Assembly (NCBI GenBank): GCA_012842935.1
Contig: DUSC01000281.1
Span: 1 to 52,217 of the forward strand
Length of the DNA stretch: 52,217 nucleotides
Origin: Hyphomicrobiales bacterium
GTDB lineage: Bacteria; Pseudomonadota; Alphaproteobacteria; Rhizobiales; Rhizobiaceae
Direction of reading: 5' to 3'
Part shown: positions 46,031 through 52,217 of the stretch, piece after piece
Layout of the letters: each line of letters starts with the position of its first letter
How positions within the stretch are numbered: the first letter of the stretch is position 1
The notes under the pieces: generated by a model
Told to the model about the DNA's origin: nothing
Database searches by the model: none
Seen by the model: the letters and a program-made list of their open reading frames with translations, nothing else
Made by a program: the position numbers and the translations under genes

Positions 46031-46615
46031 ATGAGGTTCCTCTCCGCCGCCGACCACCGCTGCATGCCGTGGAAGAACGGCGGCGGGGTAACGACCGAGA
46101 TTGCCGTCTTCCCGCCCGGGGCCGGGCTGAATGACTTTGCCTGGCGCATCTCCATGGCGCGGGTGGAGGTCGACGGGCCGTTCTCGCTGTTTCCCGGCGT
46201 CGACAGGACGCTGGTGCTGCTCGACGGGAAGGCGCTCGTCCTGTCGGTCGCAGGGAACGGCGTCCATCGCCTGTCAAGGCCGTACGACATCGTCGCTTTC
46301 CCCGCCGACGTCGCCGCGTCGGCGAGGCTCGGCGCCGGGCCGGTCACCGACCTCAACGTCATGACGCGGCGCGGCGTCTGCGAAGCCGAGGTGCGGCTGC
46401 TCACGGTTTCCGGCGAGCAGCGCCTCGACCCGGTCGACGCCGTGACCGCCGTCCTCGCCGAGGGCAACGGCCTGCGCGCCGGGTCGGACGGCCGGGTCTT
46501 TGCCCTCGGACGCCGCGATGCGTTGCTTTTCAGTCCCGGCGAGGCGGCCGTGTTGACGGCGGCCGAACCTTGCCCGGCGGTCGTGATCGCCATCCGCCCG
46601 GTCGATCCGCGCTGA
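46031..46615 (+). CDS. hutD: HutD-family cupin protein
   Basis: The 194-aa protein has the HutD signature start FLSAADHRCMPWKNGGGVTTEIAVFP and a double beta-barrel cupin pattern (ISMARVEVDGPFSLFPGVDRTL; FPADVAASARLGAGPVTDLNVM). HutD occurs in hut operons and is thought to act as a governor limiting pathway induction, perhaps by binding urocanate or a related metabolite. It starts 45 bp after hutU and is probably the last true hut gene of the transcript. Confidence 0.92.
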   Translation: MRFLSAADHRCMPWKNGGGVTTEIAVFPPGAGLNDFAWRISMARVEVDGPFSLFPGVDRTLVLLDGKALVLSVAGNGVHRLSRPYDIVAFPADVAASARLGAGPVTDLNVMTRRGVCEAEVRLLTVSGEQRLDPVDAVTAVLAEGNGLRAGSDGRVFALGRRDALLFSPGEAAVLTAAEPCPAVVIAIRPVDPR

Positions 46616-46707
46616 GCGCGGGCTGGCCCACTTCAATCTCCGGCCGAAGCCGCTTGCATCGGCGCGGCCTGCGGTGCTTATCGTGGCGGCGAAAACGGGT
46701 TTTTCCC

Positions 46708-48366
46708 ATGTCCGCGCCAGGCCTTCCGCACGAGTTTCCCGACTTCGGCCTCACTCCCGAGCAGCGTCGCGAGGCCGTTCGCGGCCACTATTTCGAGTTT
46801 CCCGGCATGGACGGCGAAGGCGGCGAGATCTGGTGCTACACCGACCGCTTTTCCTATTCCCCCGGTGAAACGGTGACGCTGTTCGTCAGTTCGACCGCAA
46901 GGACCGTCGGCATCGAGATCGTCCGCGACGGTGCCGGCGAGACGCCGGTCATGTCGCGACCGGGCGTCGCGGCGCGCTGGCAGGAAACGCCGGACCAGTG
47001 TTCGGTCGAAGGGTGCGCCTGGGCGCCGACGGTCGAGTTCCGGGTTCCCGACGACTGGCGCTCTGGCGCCTATCGCGTCACGCTGACCGGCGAAGGCCGC
47101 GACGGGGCGCCGATCCTTTCCCACCATCTCTTCATCGTCAGGCCGGCGCCCGGCCGCAAGCCAGGGCGCATCCTCCAGGTGGCGGCGACCGGAACCTGGC
47201 TCGCCTACAATACCTGGGGCGGCTCAAACCATTACCAAGGCATCACCGGGCCGAACCGCGACCAGTATTCGCCGGTCGTCTCGACGCAGCGGCCGTGGTG
47301 CCGTGGCTTCGTCGTGTTGCCGCGCGAAGCGCCGCGGGTGCCGCTCGAAGTCACGTTGCCGCCGCTCGCCATCCCGCGTTATCCGCACATGGAATGGGCT
47401 TACGCGACCGGGCATTCGAAGAAGTACGCGTCCGCGGGATGGGCCAGCTACGACAGCCACTTCTTTCGCTGGGCCGAACGGGAAGGCTACGACGTCGACC
47501 TCGCCAGCCAGCACGACCTGCATTTCGTGCCCGGCCTGCTCGATGACTACGATTGCGCCGTGTTCGTCGGCCACGACGAATATTGGACGTGGGAAATGCG
47601 CGATGCCGTCGACAACTATGTCGAAAGCGGCGGCCGTGTGGCGCGCTTTGCCGGTAACTTCATGTGGCAGACGAGGCTGGAGGACGAGGGGCGCCGACAG
47701 GTCTGCTACAAGTACCGCGCCCGTGCCGAGGATCCCGTCTACCGATCCGGAAACGTGACCCGCGCGACCAACTCCTGGGAGGCGCCGGAAATCGGCCGTC
47801 CCGGGGCGCAGACTTTCGGGCTCAACGCCACGAGCGGCGTCTATGCCGGCTGGGGCGGCTGTGCGCCGCGCGGCGTGCGCGGCTTTCCGGTCTACCGTCC
47901 GGAGCACTGGGCATTCGCCGATACCGGCCTCGCCTATGGCGACGTTCTCGGCGGCGAGAGTCATGTCTTCGGTTACGAAGTCGATGGCCTCGACTACACG
48001 ATCAGGCGCGGCCTTCCCGAGCCGACCGGCGAGGGATCGCCGCCCGAAGGCATCGTCGTGCTGGCTCTCGGCCTTGCCGCGCAGGTCGAGGATGCGCCGC
48101 ACATCCCGCCCGAAGACCAGTTTGTCGGCGACGAGGACGGCCGCTTCGCCGCCGAGACGCTCTACGGCACGCCGTCCGACGAAAACCTGGAGAAGGTCAA
48201 GCGGGGCAACGGCATGATCGTCAACTTCCCGCGCGGCAAGGGCGAGGTGTTCCACGCCGGGAGCTGCGAATGGGTTGCCGGCCTGCTGCGCCGCGACCCG
48301 ATGGTGGAGCAGGTGACCAACAATGTGCTCGGCCGCTACCTCGGCGCCGCGGCGAGGGGGGAATGA
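46708..48366 (+). CDS. N,N-dimethylformamidase large-subunit-like protein
   Basis: The 552-aa protein resembles the beta/large subunit (DmfA2) family of N,N-dimethylformamidase. It has an N-terminal beta-sandwich-like part (residues about 30-150: YTDRFSYSPGETVTLFVSS), then TWLAYNTWGGSNHYQG. The core includes a conserved glutamine-amidotransferase-like fold piece VGHDEYWTWEMRDAVDNYV followed by ARFAGNFMWQTR, and a late Glu/Tyr-rich region. The metal in known DMFase is an unusual Fe bound by two Tyr and one Glu; whether the same residues are kept here needs an alignment. No small (alpha) subunit gene is adjacent. It stands after hutD and overlaps the aminotransferase start by 4 bp. The substrate is probably an amide or formamide but is unknown. 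Confidence 0.75.
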   Translation: MSAPGLPHEFPDFGLTPEQRREAVRGHYFEFPGMDGEGGEIWCYTDRFSYSPGETVTLFVSSTARTVGIEIVRDGAGETPVMSRPGVAARWQETPDQCSVEGCAWAPTVEFRVPDDWRSGAYRVTLTGEGRDGAPILSHHLFIVRPAPGRKPGRILQVAATGTWLAYNTWGGSNHYQGITGPNRDQYSPVVSTQRPWCRGFVVLPREAPRVPLEVTLPPLAIPRYPHMEWAYATGHSKKYASAGWASYDSHFFRWAEREGYDVDLASQHDLHFVPGLLDDYDCAVFVGHDEYWTWEMRDAVDNYVESGGRVARFAGNFMWQTRLEDEGRRQVCYKYRARAEDPVYRSGNVTRATNSWEAPEIGRPGAQTFGLNATSGVYAGWGGCAPRGVRGFPVYRPEHWAFADTGLAYGDVLGGESHVFGYEVDGLDYTIRRGLPEPTGEGSPPEGIVVLALGLAAQVEDAPHIPPEDQFVGDEDGRFAAETLYGTPSDENLEKVKRGNGMIVNFPRGKGEVFHAGSCEWVAGLLRRDPMVEQVTNNVLGRYLGAAARGE

Positions 48367-49751
48367 TGACAGTCCAGCAGAAGAGCGTCGCTGCGGCCGC
48401 CGAAGAACACCGGCCGTCCAACCTGTTCTACCTCACCCGGCTGCGCCGTCCGCTGATCGACCGTGCCGAGGGCATCTATATGTGGACCAAGGACGGGAGG
48501 CGTTTCATCGACGGATCGAGCGGCGCCATGGTGGTCAACGTCGGCCACGCCAACCGCAATGTCATCGAGGCGATGAAGCGCCAGCTCGACCGCGTCACCT
48601 TCGCCTATCGCCTGCACTTCGAGAACGAGCCCGCCGAGGAGTTGGCGACGCTGGTCGCCTCGAAGATGCCGGGCGACCTTGATCGCATCTTCTTCGTCTC
48701 TGGCGGCTCGGAAGCGGTCGAATCCGCGGTCAAGCTCGCCCGCCAGTGGGCGGTCGTCACCGGCCAGGCGAAGCGCTGGAAGATCATCGGCCGATTCCCT
48801 TCCTACCATGGCGGCACGATCGGGGCGCTTTCGGTTACCGGCGACCTGGCGCTGACAGAGACGTTTGCGCCGCAGATCCGCGAGATGCCGACCGTACCGG
48901 CACCGACGGCCTATCGTGACCGCGACAATCTGACGATGGAGCAGCGCGGGCTGCGCTACGCCGACATGCTGGAGGAAAGAATCCTCGCCGAGGGACCGGA
49001 AAGCGTACTCGCCTTCATCATGGAGCCGATAGGGGGCGCAGCGACGGCGGCTCTCGTGCCGCCGGACAGCTATTTCCCGCGTATCCGCGAGATCTGCGAC
49101 CGCTACGGTATCCTGCTGATCCACGACGAGGTGATGACCGGCATCGGCCGGACCGGCCGCTTCCTCGGGGGTGACCACTGGAACTGCCGGCCCGATATCG
49201 TCACCTTGTCGAAAGGCATCGGTTCGGGCTATGCGCCGCTCGGCGCCATGGCCGCCTCGCGGCGGCTGGTCAAGCCCGTGCTCGATTCCGGCGGTTTCCA
49301 GCACGGCTACACCTATGCCGGCAATCCGCTGTCGGCGGCTGCCGGCCTCGCGGTGCTGAAGGAGATCGACCGGCTCGGCGCGGTGGAAAATGCCGCCTTG
49401 ATGGGCGAGCTGCTCAAGGCCGAACTCGAAGGCCTGTCGAGGCGCTTCCCCTTCATCGCCGGCGTGCGCGGCAGGGGTCTGCTGATCGGCGCCGATCTCG
49501 TCGCCGATCCGGTGACTTTCCGGCCGCTGCCCAAGGCCAAGGCGACCAACCAGCGCCTGCTCGACCTCTGCTACGAGCGTGGCCTGATCGTCTATTCGCG
49601 GCGCGTCCGCGGCGACGGCGTCGAGGGTGACAACATCATCCTCGCGCCGCCGCTGATCATTTCCCGCGAACAGGTCGGCGAAATGGTCGCCATCCTCGGC
49701 GACGCGCTGGAAGCGCTCGCCCGCGAACGCGACCTGCCCGTAGCGGGCTGA
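48363..49751 (+). CDS. Class III (omega-amino acid/amine) pyridoxal-phosphate aminotransferase
   Basis: The 462-aa enzyme transfers amino groups from an omega-amino acid or diamine to pyruvate or 2-oxoglutarate. Features are the GSEAVESAVKLARQ cofactor phosphate region, the YHGGTIGALSVTG segment, Asp in LIHDEVMTGIGRTG, and the PLP-binding Lys in VTLSKGIGSGYAPLGAM. The start is ATGATG; the first ATG overlaps the upstream stop (ATGA). The neighbouring SSAT-like acetyltransferase and acetylpolyamine deacetylase suggest a diamine or monoacetyl-diamine substrate, but this is inferred. Confidence 0.87.
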   Translation: MMTVQQKSVAAAAEEHRPSNLFYLTRLRRPLIDRAEGIYMWTKDGRRFIDGSSGAMVVNVGHANRNVIEAMKRQLDRVTFAYRLHFENEPAEELATLVASKMPGDLDRIFFVSGGSEAVESAVKLARQWAVVTGQAKRWKIIGRFPSYHGGTIGALSVTGDLALTETFAPQIREMPTVPAPTAYRDRDNLTMEQRGLRYADMLEERILAEGPESVLAFIMEPIGGAATAALVPPDSYFPRIREICDRYGILLIHDEVMTGIGRTGRFLGGDHWNCRPDIVTLSKGIGSGYAPLGAMAASRRLVKPVLDSGGFQHGYTYAGNPLSAAAGLAVLKEIDRLGAVENAALMGELLKAELEGLSRRFPFIAGVRGRGLLIGADLVADPVTFRPLPKAKATNQRLLDLCYERGLIVYSRRVRGDGVEGDNIILAPPLIISREQVGEMVAILGDALEALARERDLPVAG

Positions 49752-49757
49752 GCGCTC

Positions 49758-50291
49758 ATGGAACGGCCTGCCGACGACGTCGTCATCCGCCCGGCCACCG
49801 AAGCGGATGCCGACACGATCGTCCAGGCGGTGCGCCGCCTCGGCCACCATGTCGGCACGCCGGAAAAGGTGACCAGCACAGCCGAGGACATCCGTCGCTA
49901 CGGCTTCGGCGCGGACCCGATGTTCGAATGCCTGATCGCGGAGATCGGCGGCCGGCCCGCGGGCTTGTGCATCTACTTCCGCTCCTTTTCGACCTTCATC
50001 GGCCGGCCGGGCGTCTACGTGCAGGACCTCTTCGTCGACGAGCGGTTCCGCGGCGCCCGGGTCGGGGAAAGACTGCTGCGCCGTGTCGCGGCGATCACCC
50101 TTGCGCGCGGCGGCGTCTACATGCGGCTCGCGGTCGATATCGGTAACCCCGATGCCGGGCGATTCTACCGGCGACTGGGGCTGAAACACGTCGACGACGA
50201 CCTCATCCACGCCGCCTATGGCGAAGCGTTCCTGCGCTTGGCCGAAGAGCGTCCCTCCGCTGCCGCACCGACCAAGGGAGATCAGCCGTGA
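49758..50291 (+). CDS. GNAT N-acetyltransferase (diamine/thialysine/SSAT-like)
   Basis: The 177-aa GNAT protein has the acetyl-CoA motif VDERFRGARVGERLLRRV (about residues 93-110). Upstream, YFRSFSTFIGRPGVYVQDLF is the phrase typical of spermidine/spermine and thialysine N-acetyltransferases. It likely acetylates an amine or polyamine. It starts 6 nt after the aminotransferase stop and overlaps the amidohydrolase start (GTGA). Together they look like an acetylation/deacetylation pair on the same kind of amine. Confidence 0.8.
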   Translation: MERPADDVVIRPATEADADTIVQAVRRLGHHVGTPEKVTSTAEDIRRYGFGADPMFECLIAEIGGRPAGLCIYFRSFSTFIGRPGVYVQDLFVDERFRGARVGERLLRRVAAITLARGGVYMRLAVDIGNPDAGRFYRRLGLKHVDDDLIHAAYGEAFLRLAEERPSAAAPTKGDQP

Positions 50292-51319
50292 GAGCCTATT
50301 TCGCCGCCGAACAGAAACTGCACGACCCGAAGACGTTCCTGTCGAGCGGCGCGCCGCAGCCGAACCCTGAGCAGCCGGCGCGCGTCGACCGTCTGCTCGA
50401 GGGTGCCCGTAAGGCCGGACTCGCGATCGAGCGTCCCCACGACCACGGTCTTGGCCCGATCGCTGCGGTGCACACGCCGGAATACCTCGACTTCCTGCAA
50501 CACATCTACCAGCGCTGGCGGCGTATCGAAGGCGCGTCGGAGGAAGTGATTCCCAACATCCACCCGCTGGCGCGAGATGGCGCCTATCCTGCATCCGCGG
50601 TCGGCCAGGCGGGCTACCACATGGCCGACACGAGTGCCCCGATGTCGGCGGAAACCTGGGAAAGCACCTATTGGAGCGCGATGAGCGCGGTCGAGGCCGC
50701 CGCCGCGGTCGCCGGCGGTGCACCAGCGGCCTACGCCCTCTGCCGGCCGCCCGGACACCACGCCTTCGCCGACGTCGCCGGTGGCTTCTGCTTCGTCAAC
50801 AACGCCGCCGTCGCAGCGCAGGTCCTTCGCCGCTCCGCCGCCCGCGTCGCGATCCTCGATGTCGACCTGCACCACGGCAATGGTACGCAAGGCATCTTCT
50901 ACGCCCGTTCCGACGTCCTAACCGTCTCCATCCACGCCGATCCGGTGCGATTCTACCCGTTCTTCTGGGGCCATGCGGACGAGCGCGGCGAGGGACCGGG
51001 TCTCGGCTACAATCTCAACCTGCCGCTACCGCGCAGGAGCGCCGACGCCCTGTTCCTCGAGGCGCTGGGCGCGGCGCTGCGTCGCATCCGCGCCTTCGCG
51101 CCCGACGCCCTGGTGATCGCGCTCGGCCTCGATGCGCACGAAAGCGATCCGTTCGGCGGCTTGAGCGTGACGACGCCCGGTTTCGCCCGCATCGCCGAGG
51201 CGATCGCCATGCTGCATCTGCCTACGGTGATCGTTCAGGAGGGCGGCTATCTCAGCGAGGAGCTATCGGCCAACCTGACGTCGTTCCTCACCGGATTCGG
51301 GGGGGCGCATCGGCAGTAA
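50288..51319 (+). CDS. Acetylpolyamine amidohydrolase / histone-deacetylase-like hydrolase
   Basis: The 343-aa zinc hydrolase belongs to the arginase/deacetylase superfamily and resembles AphA-type acetylpolyamine amidohydrolases. It shows the active-site His pair RPPGHHAF, the Zn-binding Asp and His in DVDLHHGNGTQ (D-x-H), the later Zn Asp in LGLDAHESDPFGG, and the EGGYLSEELSANL segment. It likely removes acetyl groups from acetylputrescine, acetylspermidine or a related amine. The GTG start at 50288 overlaps the GNAT stop. It is the last gene of the operon and ends 56 bp from the convergent ATC hydrolase gene. Confidence 0.88.
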   Translation: MRAYFAAEQKLHDPKTFLSSGAPQPNPEQPARVDRLLEGARKAGLAIERPHDHGLGPIAAVHTPEYLDFLQHIYQRWRRIEGASEEVIPNIHPLARDGAYPASAVGQAGYHMADTSAPMSAETWESTYWSAMSAVEAAAAVAGGAPAAYALCRPPGHHAFADVAGGFCFVNNAAVAAQVLRRSAARVAILDVDLHHGNGTQGIFYARSDVLTVSIHADPVRFYPFFWGHADERGEGPGLGYNLNLPLPRRSADALFLEALGAALRRIRAFAPDALVIALGLDAHESDPFGGLSVTTPGFARIAEAIAMLHLPTVIVQEGGYLSEELSANLTSFLTGFGGAHRQ

Positions 51320-51375
51320 CCGGCACGGCCGCCATTGTCGTCGCGGCAGCGGGCCGACCCGCCTTCCTGCGGTGC

Positions 51376-51879
51376 TCAGCTTGCGTCGCTGTCGGTCAGC
51401 CGGATATGACAGCAGCCGCTGCCATGGCCAGGCGTCCACGTGGTGTTCTCGAAGCGCACGCCGGTTGCCTCGAAAAGGCCGCGATCGAACGCGCCGGCGA
51501 TCCGGCACAGAACGGCCAGCCTGTCGTCGCCGACGCCCGCTTCGGTCCAGGCATCCTTCAGCGGACAGCGCTTCACCCGGAAGCCGATACGGTGCGTCTC
51601 CCGCTCGACTTCCGTCGGGTACATGCGCCCGCCGTCGGGGCTGGCGGCGAGAAAGGCCTCGCCGACAGCACGCGCATCGTTGGGGCCGAAGCCGGCGAAG
51701 GCTGTGGCGGCGACCTCGCGCCCGCGTTTCTCGATCGCGGCAGCAAGGATTGTCTCGGCCTTGGCTTCGCCGATCTCGGCAGCGAGTTCCTCGAACAGCA
51801 GACGGTAGAGGTCCGCGCGGTTGCGGAATGCCGCCTCCAGTTCGCGGGCAAGGTCCTCGGTCCGTCGTTCGTCGTTCAC
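51376..51879 (-). CDS. L-2-amino-thiazoline-4-carboxylic acid (ATC) hydrolase-family protein
   Basis: The 167-aa protein has the ATC-hydrolase pattern: an N-terminal helical region ([20 protein letters not shown]), central [33 protein letters not shown], and a C-terminal W-x-PG-x(4)-CCH motif ([12 protein letters not shown]). Characterised members hydrolyse the thiazoline ring to S- or N-carbamoyl-cysteine, and many others are uncharacterised. The GTG at 51879 overlaps the stop of the ABC ATPase gene, so the two are coupled. Related proteins frequently sit by peptide/amine ABC transporters. Confidence 0.8.
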   Translation of the reverse strand: MNDERRTEDLARELEAAFRNRADLYRLLFEELAAEIGEAKAETILAAAIEKRGREVAATAFAGFGPNDARAVGEAFLAASPDGGRMYPTEVERETHRIGFRVKRCPLKDAWTEAGVGDDRLAVLCRIAGAFDRGLFEATGVRFENTTWTPGHGSGCCHIRLTDSDAS

Positions 51880-52217
51880 GACCCCTCCGATCGCGCTGGC
51901 AGGCGCGGCTGCGCGGCGACCAGCGCACGAGCCGTCGTCGACCGCGGATGTTCGACGACCGCACGAACCGGGCCGGTTTCGACGATGGTGCCGCGGTCTA
52001 TCACCGCCACCCGGTGCGCGATCAGCCGCACCGCAGCAAGGTCGTGGGTCACGAAGAGATAGGCGATTCCGTGCGATTTCTGCAGGTCGGCAAGCAGCGC
52101 CAGCATGCGTCGCCGGGTCGAGACGTCGAGCGCGGAGACCGCCTCGTCCAGCACGACGAGTTTCGGCGCCGGCGCCAGCGCCCGCGCGATCGCCACCCGC
52201 TGGCGCTGGCCGCCGGA
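51876..52217 (-). CDS. Oligopeptide/dipeptide-type ABC transporter ATP-binding protein (C-terminal part, cut by window edge)
   Basis: The visible 113 codons start inside the ABC signature ([14 protein letters not shown]) at the window end. They include Walker [18 protein letters not shown] and the switch His in [16 protein letters not shown]. The tail [17 protein letters not shown] is of the kind seen in OppD/F or DppD/F proteins. The Walker A half and the permease genes lie beyond the window. It is coupled to the ATC hydrolase-family gene by a 4-bp overlap, which suggests an importer for the hydrolase's substrate or a related peptide or amine. Confidence 0.85.
   Translation of the reverse strand, partial: SGGQRQRVAIARALAPAPKLVVLDEAVSALDVSTRRRMLALLADLQKSHGIAYLFVTHDLAAVRLIAHRVAVIDRGTIVETGPVRAVVEHPRSTTARALVAAQPRLPARSEGS

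Noticed and set aside
44237..46267. 676-codon open frame opposite hutU/hutD
   Set aside because: Antisense shadow; the plus-strand genes have full family motifs.
48336..50723. 795-codon open frame opposite the aminotransferase, GNAT and deacetylase genes
   Set aside because: Antisense shadow spanning three coupled plus-strand genes.

Overview
The window is high-GC alphaproteobacterial DNA with dense operons, many stop/start overlaps and very short gaps. A red-type (form IC) RuBisCO operon with cbbX, a clade I nos cluster, a rhizobial-order hut operon and several TRAP/ABC catabolic clusters suggest a metabolically versatile Hyphomicrobiales (Rhizobiales) bacterium. The genus cannot be fixed from this sequence alone.

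Layout. (1) 1-255: 3' end of an IS630-type transposase, followed by a short remnant that resembles the tail of a branched-chain amino acid permease. (2) 438-8046: Calvin-Benson-Bassham operon cbbF-cbbP-[cbbT remnant]-[pgk-like stub]-cbbA-cbbL-cbbS-cbbX on the minus strand, divergent from cbbR. Transketolase is reduced to 79 codons by an in-frame internal deletion, and a 166-aa phosphoglycerate kinase N-domain-like ORF follows it. (3) 8041-11763: IclR regulator divergent from an iron-containing alcohol dehydrogenase and a succinate-semialdehyde dehydrogenase, resembling the Agrobacterium blc/att gamma-hydroxybutyrate locus without its lactonase. (4) 11797-13770: membrane PAS-GGDEF-EAL protein with a degenerate cyclase site and an intact phosphodiesterase signature. 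(5) 13904-23609: Rrf2/NsrR-like regulator divergent from a DUF2946-like ORF and nosRZDFYLX, with two FNR-type boxes between them. (6) 23620-33888: catabolic cluster of GMC oxidoreductase, beta-hydroxyacid dehydrogenase, metallo-beta-lactamase-fold hydrolase, TRAP transporter, TetR regulator, fumarylacetoacetate-hydrolase-family enzyme and acyl-CoA ligase. (7) 34062-38895: P-type cation ATPase and UvrD-type helicase. (8) 38953-40554: second GMC oxidoreductase. (9) 40692-46615: hutI-hutH-hutG-hutU-hutD behind a HutC-type palindrome. (10) 46708-51319: four-gene, tightly coupled cluster of dimethylformamidase-like protein, class III aminotransferase, SSAT-like acetyltransferase and acetylpolyamine amidohydrolase. 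(11) 51376-52217: ATC-hydrolase-family protein and the C-terminal part of an oligopeptide-type ABC ATPase on the minus strand.

How the genes work together. The Calvin genes supply CO2 fixation under CbbR, but transketolase and full phosphoglycerate kinase must come from elsewhere in the genome. The nos genes encode the last step of denitrification (N2O to N2) with its maturation and electron-supply factors. The hut genes degrade histidine to glutamate, with hutF and hutC outside the window. The remaining clusters look like uptake and oxidation modules for organic acids, alcohols, amines and peptides.

The least ordinary items are the paired cbbT and pgk remnants, which keep open frames and translational coupling inside a working Calvin operon, and the dimethylformamidase-like/aminotransferase/acetyltransferase/deacetylase operon, which may be an undescribed amine or polyamine-amide degradation route. 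No CRISPR array, tRNA, rRNA or complete mobile element was seen. No gene-free stretch exceeds about 300 bases.
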